A DNA stretch of 64,000 nucleotides from Trebonia sp963734665 (GTDB lineage Bacteria > Actinomycetota > Actinomycetes > Streptosporangiales > Streptosporangiaceae), in the NCBI GenBank assembly GCA_963734665.1, contig CAVTIR010000004.1:1054001-1118000 (forward strand). The letters run 5' to 3'. This document shows positions 33,009 through 41,807 of the stretch, in pieces. Made by a program: the position numbers and the translations under genes. The notes under the pieces are model-generated. The model was not told the origin of the DNA, ran no database searches, and was given only the letters and a program-made list of their open reading frames with translations. How positions within the stretch are numbered: position 1 is the first letter of the stretch; each line of letters begins with the position of its first letter.

Positions 33009-34216
33009 CCCGCCGGTGCCCCGGGCCGGGTCGGCGCCGCCGGCCCGTCGTCGGTGACGATGACGTGCAGCCGGTCGCCGGACCGCTGGACGAACACCGC
33101 GGCCTCGGTGGCCTGGGAGTGTTTGACGATGTTAGCCAGCCCCTCGGACACGACGAAGTAGGCGACCGCTTCGATGACCGGCGCCGGACGGCGCGGCAGG
33201 TCGACGGTCAGCCGGACGGGAATGGGCATCCGGGCCGCGATCCCGGACAGGGCCGCGTCCAGGCCGCGGTCCTCAAGGACCGCCGGGTGCAGGCCGCGGA
33301 TGAGGTCGCGGAGCTCGGCGAGCGCGGCCTTGGCCTCCTCGTGTGCCTCGGCGATCGCCTGCTTCGCCTCCGCGGCGGTGCCGGCCTGCGCCCGTGCCAT
33401 GCCCAGGTTGATGGCGAGGGACACAAGGCGCTGCTGGGTGCCGTCGTGCAGGTCCCGCTCAAGGCGGCGCCGCTCGGCGTCGGCCGCGTCGACGACGCCG
33501 GCCCTGGTCTCGGTCAGTTGCTCCACCCGGTGCTCAAGCTCCTCCGCGCGGCTCGGCCCGAGCAGCGCCCGCGCGGTCCTGATGTCTAGCGCTCGGACCC
33601 CGTTGGTGATCCAGGGGGCAGCGAACAGGCCGACGACGCCGACGAACATCAGGATGAAATCCAGCGGATGGTGCGTGACCTGCGGCTGGCCCGGCGAGTA
33701 GGCGCTGTTCAGCGGATGATGAGCCAACGCGATGGCAAAGGAGAGCGTGCACACGATGCTGGCCGGCCATAGGCCGACGGCGACCGCCGCAGCCGCGGCG
33801 AGCACGGGGGCGACGAGCACGTGGTAGCAGAGTTGCCGCCACGTCGCCTGCGAGCGGGCCGCCGCCGTGAAGCCCCGCATGGTGAACAGGTCCCGCCGCT
33901 TCGGCTGCGGTGGGATCTCGACGCCGGCCGTGGCCCGCAGGCGGTGGCGGTGCACGCGGGTGAGCACGGGGGCCAGCAGGAAGATCGCCACTATAACCGC
34001 GGGCCACAAGAGCACCAGCTTGGGGTTATGGCTCGCCAGGATCACGAGGAACAGGAGGGCCGCAATGATGAGCTGCGCCGGGATGCCGCCGGCCAGGTAG
34101 AGCGCCTGGCCCCATGCGTGTGGCGACCACGGCACGCGGCGGTGCCGCGTGGCGGGCACCGGGTGCTGTTTGTCGACCGTGATGTCCATGGCTGCCACGC
34201 TATTCGCGGTGCACAT
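33005..34216 (-). CDS. NarL-type sensor histidine kinase lacking its G2 box
   Basis: 403 residues. Membrane helices near 40-60, 68-85, 133-150, 152-167 and 186-203 form the sensor part. The dimerisation/phosphorylation segment is ERRRLERDLHDGTQQRL with His257. The ATPase domain has the N box VVSEGLANIVKHSQA and the first Gly box TDDG (388-391), and then breaks: the expected GGADP...GTGL continuation is in another frame and the protein ends 12 residues later. ATP binding may therefore be impaired. It is divergent from the ABC transporter and is the likely partner of the response regulator at 37759. ATG at 34216, with a second ATG 27 bases on. Confidence 0.82.
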   Translation of the reverse strand: MCTANSVAAMDITVDKQHPVPATRHRRVPWSPHAWGQALYLAGGIPAQLIIAALLFLVILASHNPKLVLLWPAVIVAIFLLAPVLTRVHRHRLRATAGVEIPPQPKRRDLFTMRGFTAAARSQATWRQLCYHVLVAPVLAAAAAVAVGLWPASIVCTLSFAIALAHHPLNSAYSPGQPQVTHHPLDFILMFVGVVGLFAAPWITNGVRALDIRTARALLGPSRAEELEHRVEQLTETRAGVVDAADAERRRLERDLHDGTQQRLVSLAINLGMARAQAGTAAEAKQAIAEAHEEAKAALAELRDLIRGLHPAVLEDRGLDAALSGIAARMPIPVRLTVDLPRRPAPVIEAVAYFVVSEGLANIVKHSQATEAAVFVQRSGDRLHVIVTDDGPAAPTRPGAPAG

Positions 34217-34246
34217 GGCCTGCCCATACAGCGAGGTCCCCTTTCC

Positions 34247-34266
34247 GGGTGTACCTAGCTACACCC
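34247..34266. promoter_or_regulatory. Near-perfect 20-bp palindrome, candidate operator
   Basis: GGGTGTACCTAGCTACACCC: seven-base arms GGGTGTA/TACACCC around CCTAGC. It lies 31 bases upstream of the kinase start in the divergent kinase/ABC intergenic region and is a plausible binding site for the NarL-type regulator of this cluster. Confidence 0.55.
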
Positions 34267-34323
34267 CCGATTCGGAACTCATCGCTACTGCGCGCCACGG
34301 GACGAGACTGCCATCGTTACCGG

Positions 34324-34340
34324 CATAGTCGGCGACTATG
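34324..34340. promoter_or_regulatory. 17-bp palindrome, second candidate operator
   Basis: CATAGTCG-G-CGACTATG, perfect arms around one base, in the same 256-base kinase/ABC intergenic region, 132 bases before the ABC gene. Confidence 0.5.
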
Positions 34341-34472
34341 GCCGCCGCGACGCGGGAGTAACCGACGTGCCCGCGCTTCTCGTCCGCGTACGGGCGACGG
34401 CCATGACAGCCAGGTCCGCCGGCTGCTACGAGCTCGTCCCCTGACGATTCGTCCCTTGAGAGGACTCCCCCG

Positions 34473-35207
34473 ATGAGACGACAGCAGGACGTACCGGGCA
34501 TGCCGGGCGGCGTGATCAGGCTCGACGGCGTGACGAAGGCCTACCAGGCGGGCCCGGTGCCAGCACTCGCCGATGTCACGATGAGCGTGGCGAACGGGGA
34601 GGTGGCCGCGATCATGGGGCCGTCGGGCAGCGGGAAGTCCACGCTGCTCAACCTGATCGCCGGCCTCGACCGGCCCACGAGCGGCACGGTGACGGTGGCC
34701 GGGCAGCGGATCGACGCCCTCGGCGAGAGCGCCCTCGCCCGGTTCCGTGCCCGCCACGTGGGCATCATCTTCCAGTTCTTCAACCTCCTCGACGACCTCA
34801 CCGTCGAGGACAACGTGCTGCTACCCGCCCAGCTCGCCGGCGCCTCGCGGCGGCGGGCGCGGGCCCGCGCGGGCGAGCTCCTGGCCCGTCTTGGCATCGA
34901 GAGGCACCGCGACCACTACCCGGCGCGGCTGTCCGGCGGCCAGCGGCAGCGGGTCGCGATCGCGCGGGCCCTGGTGAACTCCCCGGAGCTGCTACTCGCC
35001 GACGAGCCGACCGGCGCGCTGGACACCGCGACCGGCCAGGAGATCGGCCGCCTGCTCACCGAGCTGAACGCGGCAGGCCAGACCCTGGTCCTGGTCACCC
35101 ACGATGCGGCGCTCGCTGCCCGGTACGCGGCCCGCGTCATCAGGATCGTGGACGGCCGGGTCGTCGACGGTCAGGCCGCCACGGCCGGAGCGGGAGTGGG
35201 GATATGA
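34473..35207 (+). CDS. MacB/LolD-type ABC transporter ATPase
   Basis: 244 residues. Walker A GPSGSGKS, Q-loop FQFFNLLDDLTVEDNVLLP, signature LSGGQRQRVAIARAL, Walker B LLLADEPTGALD and switch His in VTHD are all intact. This subtype pairs with a FtsX-like permease, which follows with an ATGA overlap. These transporters often export or resist envelope-active peptides or move lipoproteins, and are often controlled by an adjacent two-component system, as here. The start ATG is at 34473; an initiation further in (GTG near 34512) is possible. Confidence 0.93.
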   Translation: MRRQQDVPGMPGGVIRLDGVTKAYQAGPVPALADVTMSVANGEVAAIMGPSGSGKSTLLNLIAGLDRPTSGTVTVAGQRIDALGESALARFRARHVGIIFQFFNLLDDLTVEDNVLLPAQLAGASRRRARARAGELLARLGIERHRDHYPARLSGGQRQRVAIARALVNSPELLLADEPTGALDTATGQEIGRLLTELNAAGQTLVLVTHDAALAARYAARVIRIVDGRVVDGQAATAGAGVGI

Positions 35208-37660
35208 GCACGGGAGCGACCACGATCAAGCCGGCCCGCACTGGCCGCACCGGCCAGGCGGAGAACCGTCCCGGCGCCGGCAACTGGCTGAGCGTGGTGC
35301 GCACCGCGTCTGGCGGGGTACTCAGGCACAGGGTGCAGGCCGTCGTGATCGTGGCGGTGCTGTTCATCGCGACTGCCTCGGCCACCTTGGGCCTGGCGCT
35401 GCTCAACGCCAACAATTCGCCCTTCACCAAGGCGTTCGGCGCGCAGAACGGCGCGGACGTGACGGTCACCGCGAACCCGGGCCTGGCGACCGCCGCGCAG
35501 CTCGCCGCCACCGCGCACGTCGCCGGGGTCACCGCCATGGCCGGGCCGTTCGACACGACGACGCTCCCGCTTGAGTTCCAGGGCTCGCCCTGGGGGCAGA
35601 CACCCCTCGTCGGGCGCTCCGCCCCCGGCGGCCCCGTCGATGACGTGGTGCTGAACGCCGGGCACTGGGCCGACGGCCCCGGCCAGCTCGTCCTGGGCGG
35701 GTACCCGGCAGGCGGAGGCCCCGGGAACGGCGGCCCGGTGCTCGGCAGCACCTTCACGGCGACTAGCCTGCCCGGCAAGCCAGCGCTCACCGTCGTCGGC
35801 TTCGCCAACTCGATCACCAACACCGCCGGCGACGGCGGCTGGGTGACCCCGGGCGAGCTGTCCAGCCTGCTCGCGCCAGGCAGCCAGCCGACGGCCCAGT
35901 TGCTCTACCGGTTCACGAGCTCGGCGACGGAGTCGCAGTTGAAGACCGACGTGGCGGCCGTGACGAAGGCGCTGCCCGCAGGCGCGGTCATCGACTGGGG
36001 CTCCTGGCTTACCGCCCAGCAATCCGAGGGCAACAACGCCGCGATCATGGAGCCGTTCGTGCTGGCATTCGCGATCATCGGCCTGGCGATGGCGGTGCTC
36101 ATCGTCGGCAACGTCATCAGCGGCGCGGTGATCGCGCAGTACCAGCGGATCGGCGTGCTCAAGTCCCTCGGCCTCACCCCGGCCCAGGTGGTGGCCGTCT
36201 ACCTGGGCCGGGTCGGCTGGCCTGCCCTGGCAGGCTGCCTCGTCGGGGTCGTCGGCGGCTACGCGCTCACCATCCCCGTCCTGCACGACTCGGCGGGCGC
36301 CTACGGCGTCGGCAGCCAGCAGGTGCCCCTGTGGGCACTGGCGCTCGCGCCCGTCGGCATGCTCGCCATCACCCTGCTCGCCGCGCTCGGCCCGGCGCTG
36401 CGCGCCGGTCGGCTGTCCGCCGTTGAGGCGATCGCCGACGGGCGCGCGCCGGGCACCGGCCGTGGCTACGCCGTCCACCGGCTGACCGCACGGCTCAACC
36501 TGCCGCGCCCGGTGGGCCTGGGCCTCGCCGCGCCGTTCGCCAGGCCCGTGCGGACCCTGGTGACGCTCGCGGCGGTCGCGTTCGGCGCCACCGCGGTGAT
36601 CTTCGCGATCGGGCTGCACTCTTCGCTGAACAACGCGCGGGCCAGTCAGACCCTGGCCGCCACGGTCCCCGTCCGGGTCCAGGAGAACGGCCCGGGGACG
36701 GGAGCCGGCCCGAACCAGGAGCCAACCGCCGCCCAGTTCGCCGCCGCGGCCTCGGCGATGAACGCCCAGCCGGGCATCGCGCACGACAACGCCGAATACA
36801 ACGCGCAGGTCAAGGTGGTCGGCATCTCGCAGGACATCAACGCGATGGTGTTCGGCGGGCCCAGCTCCTGGATGGGATACGCGCTTATTTCCGGCCACTG
36901 GTACGACGCGCCCGGCGAGGTGGACGTCAACACCACGTTCCTCACCGACAGCGGCCTCGCCGTCGGTGACACGGCCACCGTCTACACCGGGACGGTCACC
37001 GCCGGGGCGAAGCCGGTCACCGTGCGCATCGCGGGGGAGATCTTCTACCCGTCGAGCGACCCGCACATCTTCGTGGCGGCGCAGACCCTGCCGGGCACCG
37101 CGGTCGCCGACAACTTCTGGCAGTGGAACGTCGGCCTCAAGCCGGGTACCACCGCCACCTCCTACAGCCACGGCGTGAACGCCAGGCTCGGCAGCAGCAG
37201 CCCCTTCCTGGCGGGCCCGCCGAGCGGCGGCCAGTTCTACGTCATCGCCAGCAGCCTGATCGGCCTGCTGTCGCTGATGGTCGCGATCGCCGCCGGGCTC
37301 GGCGTGCTCAACACGGTGCTGATGACGACCAGGGACCGGGTGCACGACATCGGGATCTTCAAGTCACTCGGCATGCGCCCCGGCCAGGTCGTCGTCATGG
37401 TGATCTGCTGGGTCGTCGGCCCCGCGGTGATCGCCGGCGCCATCGCGGCACCCGCCGCCGTCGTGCTCAACACGGCGACCCTGCACGCGATGGCGGCCAC
37501 CGCGCACACCGGCATCCCGGCCGGCTTCACCAACGTGTTCCCGGTGCCAAAGCTTGCGCTGCTGGCGCTGGCCGCGCTGGCGATCGCGGTCCTCGGCGCG
37601 CTGCTGCCAGCGACCTGGGCCGCCCGCGCTCGCCCCGCCACGGCCCTGCGGGCGGAGTAG
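35204..37660 (+). CDS. FtsX-like ABC permease
   Basis: 818 residues, overlapping the ATPase gene as ATGA. Topology is the usual double FtsX unit of actinobacteria: one helix near residues 45-66, a large extracellular domain (70-270), three helices (about 280-405), a further helix near 445-468, a second extracellular domain, and three helices at the C-terminus. HDIGIFKSLGMRPGQV and RIGVLKSLGLTPAQVV are the two cytoplasmic coupling helices. Together with the ATPase it forms the transporter of this cluster. Substrate unknown. Confidence 0.9.
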   Translation: MSTGATTIKPARTGRTGQAENRPGAGNWLSVVRTASGGVLRHRVQAVVIVAVLFIATASATLGLALLNANNSPFTKAFGAQNGADVTVTANPGLATAAQLAATAHVAGVTAMAGPFDTTTLPLEFQGSPWGQTPLVGRSAPGGPVDDVVLNAGHWADGPGQLVLGGYPAGGGPGNGGPVLGSTFTATSLPGKPALTVVGFANSITNTAGDGGWVTPGELSSLLAPGSQPTAQLLYRFTSSATESQLKTDVAAVTKALPAGAVIDWGSWLTAQQSEGNNAAIMEPFVLAFAIIGLAMAVLIVGNVISGAVIAQYQRIGVLKSLGLTPAQVVAVYLGRVGWPALAGCLVGVVGGYALTIPVLHDSAGAYGVGSQQVPLWALALAPVGMLAITLLAALGPALRAGRLSAVEAIADGRAPGTGRGYAVHRLTARLNLPRPVGLGLAAPFARPVRTLVTLAAVAFGATAVIFAIGLHSSLNNARASQTLAATVPVRVQENGPGTGAGPNQEPTAAQFAAAASAMNAQPGIAHDNAEYNAQVKVVGISQDINAMVFGGPSSWMGYALISGHWYDAPGEVDVNTTFLTDSGLAVGDTATVYTGTVTAGAKPVTVRIAGEIFYPSSDPHIFVAAQTLPGTAVADNFWQWNVGLKPGTTATSYSHGVNARLGSSSPFLAGPPSGGQFYVIASSLIGLLSLMVAIAAGLGVLNTVLMTTRDRVHDIGIFKSLGMRPGQVVVMVICWVVGPAVIAGAIAAPAAVVLNTATLHAMAATAHTGIPAGFTNVFPVPKLALLALAALAIAVLGALLPATWAARARPATALRAE

Positions 37661-37758
37661 GCTCCGGACAGTGGGACATGATAGCGATGTGAGTCATGCA
37701 GGACCTGCGGGTGAGCTCGTGTCTCACAGGGCAGGGCCTGTCCTTCAGGAGGCGCGAA

Positions 37759-38454
37759 GTGCCGCCTGAGAAGCCGCTCGTTAAAGGGGCTGAGGAGTCA
37801 CTCCGGGTAGTGATCGGCGAAGACTCGGTGCTGCTGCTCGCCGGCCTGGTCAAGCTCCTGGAAAGCGCCGGGTTCGCGGTCGTCGCGACGGCCGGCGACG
37901 GTGACGCCCTCGTCGCCGTCGTCGAGCGCGAGCAGCCGGACCTGGTGATCGCCGACGTCCGGATGCCCCCGACCCACACGGACGAGGGCATCCGTGCGGC
38001 GCTGGCGATCCGGGGCCGGTGGCCGGGCATCGCCATCCTCGTGCTGTCCCAGTACGTGGAGGAGCGGTACGCCGCCGACCTGCTGTCCACGAACACGAGC
38101 AGCGTCGGCTACCTGCTGAAAGACCGGGTAGCCGACGTCACGGAGTTCCTCGACGCGCTGCGCCGGGTCGCGGCCGGCGGGACCGCGCTCGACCCTGAGG
38201 TCGTGGCCCAGCTCCTGCTGCGCCGCGGCGCGGACCCCCTGGCGGCGCTGACCCAGCGGGAGCGTGACGTGCTCGCCCTCATGGCGGAGGGCCGGTCGAA
38301 TCCGGAGATTGCCGCCACCCTGGTCATCACGGAGAGCGCGGTCTCCAAGCACATCAACTCGATCTTCGCCAAGCTCGGCCTGCACCAGGGCGACACCGGC
38401 CACCGCCGCGTCCTGGCCGTCCTCCGCTACCTCGGCGCCGCCCCCGCGACCTGA
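37759..38454 (+). CDS. NarL/FixJ-family response regulator
   Basis: 231 residues from GTG 37759, with AGGAGG six bases upstream; an ATG 63 bases earlier is also in frame but has no such site. The receiver domain holds the acidic pair in VVIGEDS, the phospho-acceptor Asp in VIADVRMPP and the Lys in YLLKDR. The C-terminal LuxR HTH is LTQRERDVLALMAEGRSNPE and SAVSKHINSIFAKLGL. It is probably phosphorylated by the kinase at 33005 on the other side of the ABC genes, and it probably binds the palindromes at 34247 and 34324. Confidence 0.92.
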   Translation: MPPEKPLVKGAEESLRVVIGEDSVLLLAGLVKLLESAGFAVVATAGDGDALVAVVEREQPDLVIADVRMPPTHTDEGIRAALAIRGRWPGIAILVLSQYVEERYAADLLSTNTSSVGYLLKDRVADVTEFLDALRRVAAGGTALDPEVVAQLLLRRGADPLAALTQRERDVLALMAEGRSNPEIAATLVITESAVSKHINSIFAKLGLHQGDTGHRRVLAVLRYLGAAPAT

Positions 38455-38644
38455 TCGCGGCAGCCATTCACCTTCGACCAGCGTTTCTCTTCGACCACAC
38501 CAGGAGGACAAGCGTCGCGATCATGACGCCAGGGCGGCCGACGTTGGCAATGCCGCAGGGCCAGCGTCACTGGCCAGAGCGTTGTGGTGCTATCCATAGG
38601 TCATCCGGCGGTGAGCAGCAGGGTGCGGTCATCGGTCGCGTCGC

Positions 38645-39007
38645 TCACCCCATCGCCAGAACGAGGCCTGCCGCGACGAGCAGTCCGGCCGTGAGCCCGT
38701 GGATGCCCAGCGCGGTAGAGAGCTTCCCGCCGTTGGTGAGCACGATCGTGGCGTCAGCCGCCGGCGTGAGGGCCGTGGCGATCAGCGCCCAGCCGAGCGT
38801 CGTGCGACCGGCGGCGGCCCAGACCACGAGCAGCACCGCCCCGGAGGTGATGTCGCGGACGCCCTTGATCTCGGTCAGGGCGCGGAGATTGTCGGCGGCG
38901 ACACCGAAGGCGAGCGTCGCCTGCCGAGGTGCCAGGAGGAAGCGGCTGCCGACCGCGATGGCGGCGAGGCAAACCATCAGCGCGACCAAGAGGGCGGCGA
39001 GATGCAT
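38645..39007 (-). CDS. DUF4267-type four-helix membrane protein
   Basis: 120 residues, AAAGGAG before the ATG at 39007. Four hydrophobic helices (first LLVALMVCLAAIAVGSRFLL) with the conserved-looking FGVAADNLRALTEIKGVRDI loop and a TPAADATIVLTNGG segment, as in DUF4267 proteins. A much longer frame is open upstream on this strand but it is the shadow of the divergent tetR gene. It is divergent from that TetR gene and shares its operator, so it is probably repressed by it. Function unknown. Confidence 0.82.
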   Translation of the reverse strand: MHLAALLVALMVCLAAIAVGSRFLLAPRQATLAFGVAADNLRALTEIKGVRDITSGAVLLVVWAAAGRTTLGWALIATALTPAADATIVLTNGGKLSTALGIHGLTAGLLVAAGLVLAMG

Positions 39008-39036
39008 GGTGAGAGACTCCTTTCGGGTTCGTTGGG

Positions 39037-39060
39037 TAGCAACGTTATATAACCATGCTA
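39037..39060. promoter_or_regulatory. 24-bp palindromic TetR operator
   Basis: TAGCA (39037-39041) and TGCTA (39056-39060) flank the perfect GTTATATAAC (39044-39053), and all share one centre. Only the two bases between the arms on each side fail to pair. It sits between the divergent DUF4267 and TetR genes, within 5 bases of the TetR start, as an autoregulatory site would. Confidence 0.75.
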
Positions 39061-39064
39061 GTCT

Positions 39065-39613
39065 ATGGTCATGTCCCCTAGACCGGCTCCAGATCTCGAC
39101 CTGAGACGCGATCAGGTCATCCGCGCCGCCCGCGACCTCGCCGAGGCCGACGGCTGGCCTGCCGTCACGATGCGCCGCCTCGCCGGGGAACTCGGCGTCA
39201 CCCAGCCGGTGCTCTACTCGGCCTTCGCCAGCCGCCAGGCGCTCATCGACGCGGTGGCGCTCAACGGCTTCAGTGACCTCGCTGCGGCGCTTGAGGCGGT
39301 GGACGCCTCGCCCATGGCGCGGATGCGCGCCTACCTCGATTTCGCCGCCGCGCACCCCCGGGTCTATGAGGCGATGTTCTCGTTGCCCTCGGGGTTGGCC
39401 TTCGCGGCCGACGACACCCCCGGACCGCTCCAACGTGCGTTCTCGGGCATCCGCGACGCATTCCCTGATGCCGACGGCACCCGGGCGGAAGTCGCCTGGT
39501 CGACGCTGCACGGCCTGGCCACCCTTCGGGCCACCGGGCGCCTACGCGCGGCCCAGGCCCAGGCCCGGCTCGACCTCGCCCACCGCATGCTCACCCAACA
39601 GGAGACCCACTGA
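39065..39613 (+). CDS. TetR-family repressor
   Basis: 182 residues. The N-terminal HTH reads RDQVIRAARDLAEADGWPAV, then MRRLAGELGVTQPVLYSAFASRQALIDAVA; the rest is an all-helical ligand-binding domain (TetR WHG-type, with WSTLHGLATLRATGRL). A second ATG two codons on (39071) is also possible. Its stop overlaps the next gene by one base (TGATG). It most likely represses itself, the downstream DUF1772 gene and the divergent DUF4267 gene via the palindrome at 39037. Both controlled proteins are small four-helix membrane proteins. Confidence 0.88.
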   Translation: MVMSPRPAPDLDLRRDQVIRAARDLAEADGWPAVTMRRLAGELGVTQPVLYSAFASRQALIDAVALNGFSDLAAALEAVDASPMARMRAYLDFAAAHPRVYEAMFSLPSGLAFAADDTPGPLQRAFSGIRDAFPDADGTRAEVAWSTLHGLATLRATGRLRAAQAQARLDLAHRMLTQQETH

Positions 39614-40086
39614 TGCGCACCCTCATCGAAATCCTCGCCGGCCTCGCGATCCTCGCCAACGCCGTCATCTACGGCACCGACGTCTTCGGCGCGATCGTCC
39701 TGCGCCCCGCCATCGCCGCAGTCGATGATCGCACCCTCACCCAACTGCTCGGCCACGTCCACCGCATCGCCGACCGCCGCTTCGCGGCGATCAGCATCGG
39801 CGGCCTGATCGCCGCCATAGCGATGGCCGCGCTCGCCGCCGCGACCGGGCACTGGGCGAGCACCGCGGCCGGGGCGCTCGCCGCACTCGCCCTGATCATC
39901 TTCGCGGGGGTCTACACCCGGGTCAGCAAGCCCGTGAACACAGCGCTGACCGCGGCGGCACTCGCCGGCCGGGTGCCGGGCAACGCTCGTCAGCTCCAGG
40001 CCCGCTGGGACTCAGTCATCGACGGGCGCGTTGCGCTACAGGCCTTCGCACTCGCCGCACTGTGCGTCGGGCTCGCCGCAACCTGA
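39613..40086 (+). CDS. DUF1772-type membrane protein
   Basis: 157 residues with four hydrophobic helices. The loop motif RPAIAAVDDRTLTQLLGHVHRIADRRF and the late VYTRVSKPVNTAL plus QARWDSVIDGRVALQ fit the DUF1772 family (related to anthrone oxygenase-like folds). Translationally coupled to tetR by TGATG. Function unknown; co-regulation with the divergent DUF4267 gene suggests a joint stress or small-molecule response. Confidence 0.8.
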   Translation: MRTLIEILAGLAILANAVIYGTDVFGAIVLRPAIAAVDDRTLTQLLGHVHRIADRRFAAISIGGLIAAIAMAALAAATGHWASTAAGALAALALIIFAGVYTRVSKPVNTALTAAALAGRVPGNARQLQARWDSVIDGRVALQAFALAALCVGLAAT

Positions 40087-40106
40087 TCGACGACAGCCAG
40101 CTGGAA

Positions 40107-40153
40107 CGCTCCCGCCATCCCGCGGACACGTAGTCCAGGGAGTGGCGGGAGCG
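40107..40153. terminator. 11-bp stem between convergent genes
   Basis: CGCTCCCGCCA (40107-40117) pairs perfectly with TGGCGGGAGCG (40143-40153) around a 25-base loop, in the 79-base gap between the convergent DUF1772 and Asp-box genes. Confidence 0.65.
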
Positions 40154-40165
40154 AACCCAAGCCGA

Positions 40166-41200
40166 TCAGCCGCGGAGCGTGTAGATCGGCACGGAGGACA
40201 TTGACCCCTGTTCGTACACGCCCGTGGCGACGCACACGTTCGTCTGCGGGCACTGGATCTCGCCGATGTCGTCGAACGTTGTCTCCATGCCGCTCGGTAT
40301 GTTCGCCGGGACGGCGAACCGGACCGGCTGCCAGGTCTGGCCCCCGTCCCGGGTGATGGCGATAACCGCTGAGCCCGCGTCCTGGAGGGTGCCGACCTTT
40401 TGCGGGATGTCATCCTGGCCGACCGCGTAGCACACCTTCGCGGTCGGGCAGGCCAGGGCGTTCAGGAACGGGCCTGGGATATTCTTCGGCAGCTTCCGTA
40501 TCGTCCAGGAGCGGCCGCCGTCGGCCGAGAACCCGACCACGCTGTACTGGTCCGGGTACGTGTACTTGCCGCTCCCCGAGAATGGCATGCTCCCGCTCTG
40601 CGAGCCCGGCCCGATCACGTACCCGAGCAACGTGCAGTGCGCCGCATCAGAACAGGCGACCTGGGGGAAGGTGACGCCGACGTACCGGGGCAGGGGCGCC
40701 CGCTGCCAGGACCCGCCGCCGTCGTCGGTGACGAGCACCACGCCCGTGGCCGCGTCATCCAGCCCATCGGGGGCGCCCGGGCGGGGGAGGGGAATGCCGA
40801 ACGCGACGCAGTGCGCGACCGTCGGGCAGCTGAGGCCCTGCATCGACGTCCCGGCCGGGAACGACGAGACCGTGAAGTGCCGGCCGCCGTCGACGGTGGA
40901 GATGAGCTTAACCCGCAGCGCCGTGTCCGGGCCCCACGGCCCGGCCGTGGAGGTCTCAAGCAGGCCCCTGCACATCGTCGCGGACGTGCAGCTGAGATTG
41001 ATGATCTGGTCCGCGCCTGCCCGCAGCGGGGTCACCGTCCACGAGTGGCCGCCGCTCGTGGTGGACAGGTAGACCCCCTGGTGGCCGTAGTACAGCCCGC
41101 CCGCCCCGCAGTCGCTCTCCGTCGCGCAGCCGAGCTTCGAGGTGAACGTGACCCCGGCCGGCACCGGCAGCACGCCCCACGTCTGCCCGCCGTCGCCCGA
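40166..41200 (-). pseudogene. Headless Asp-box (BNR/Ycf48-like) beta-propeller
   Basis: About 345 residues of a six-bladed propeller. Each blade pairs an Asp-box-like turn (SGDGGQTW, TSGGHSWTV, VDGGRHFTV, DDGGGSWQ, ADGGRSWTI, RDGGQTWQP) with a C-x5-7-C pair (CATESDC, CTSATMC, CPTVAHC, CSDAAHC, CPTAKVC, CPQTNVC), so one disulfide per blade is likely and the protein was made for export. No signal peptide or start codon precedes the first blade: upstream of about 41200 the same frame runs antisense-like through the sigma factor gene. The N-terminus was evidently lost in a join with the sigma gene. An anti-sigma or sensor role for the original is possible but unproven. Confidence 0.75.
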
Positions 41201-41705
41201 GACAGCCGCGACCGGGCCGTCCCCTGGGGGATCCCCAGGGCCGCCGCGATCTCCTCGTGACTGAGCTCGGCCCAGGCGTACAGCAGCAGCACGTCCCGCT
41301 GGTCCGGTTTCAGCTCTGCGAGCGCCCCCGCGATCCGCGGCGCCAGCGCGGCGGCGATCACCCGGTCGTCGGCCGCGTCCGCGAACGCCGCCTCCGGCCC
41401 CGGTGCCCCATCCGCGCGTCCAGCTCGAGCAGCTGCTGCTCGTCGCGCCAGTGCCCGCGCACCACGTTCGCCGCGATCCCGTAGAGCCAGGACCGCAGCG
41501 AGCCGCGCGACGGCTCGTAGCTGCCGCGCCGCCGGTACGCGGTGGCGAAGACCTCGGCCGCCAGGTCCTCGGCCAGGTCAGCGCCCACCCGCCGGGCGAT
41601 GAAGCGGTACACGGGCGCGAAGTGCGCGCGGAAGGCGTTCTCGAAATCCGCCGCGACCACGATGGCAACGGCGTCCTGTCTCCCGTCGGTCGGTTTCTCT
41701 TCCAT
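41200..41705 (-). pseudogene. ECF sigma factor, frameshifted and 3'-truncated
   Basis: From ATG 41705 one frame encodes region 2 (ENAFRAHFAPVYRFIARRVG, DLAEDLAAEVFATAYRR, LRSWLYGIAANVVRGHWR) and then degenerates to a stop at 41358. Region 4 (ALAELKPDQRDVLLLYAWAE, LSHEEIAAALGIPQGTARSR) is in another frame that is open upstream through GPEAAFADAADDR, so a one-base shift near 41430 separates them. After RSRLSRA the match stops and the Asp-box propeller begins. The gene therefore has both a frameshift and a lost 3' end. Region 4's helix-turn-helix is nearly complete, so a corrected sequence could still give a functional sigma factor. Confidence 0.8.
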
Positions 41706-41807
41706 GCCTAGGTATTGACGCGACTCTCAGATTCGTTCCAGAGCTGATACCGAACGGGTGCGGCTGACTGCCCCGACCCCACGCCTTCGCCCGCTGAAGC
41801 AGGCAGA

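Noticed and set aside
35171..37345. 724-codon minus-strand frame opposite the ABC permease
   Set aside because: Arg/Gly/Asp-rich shadow composition with no motif; the plus-strand permease is clear.
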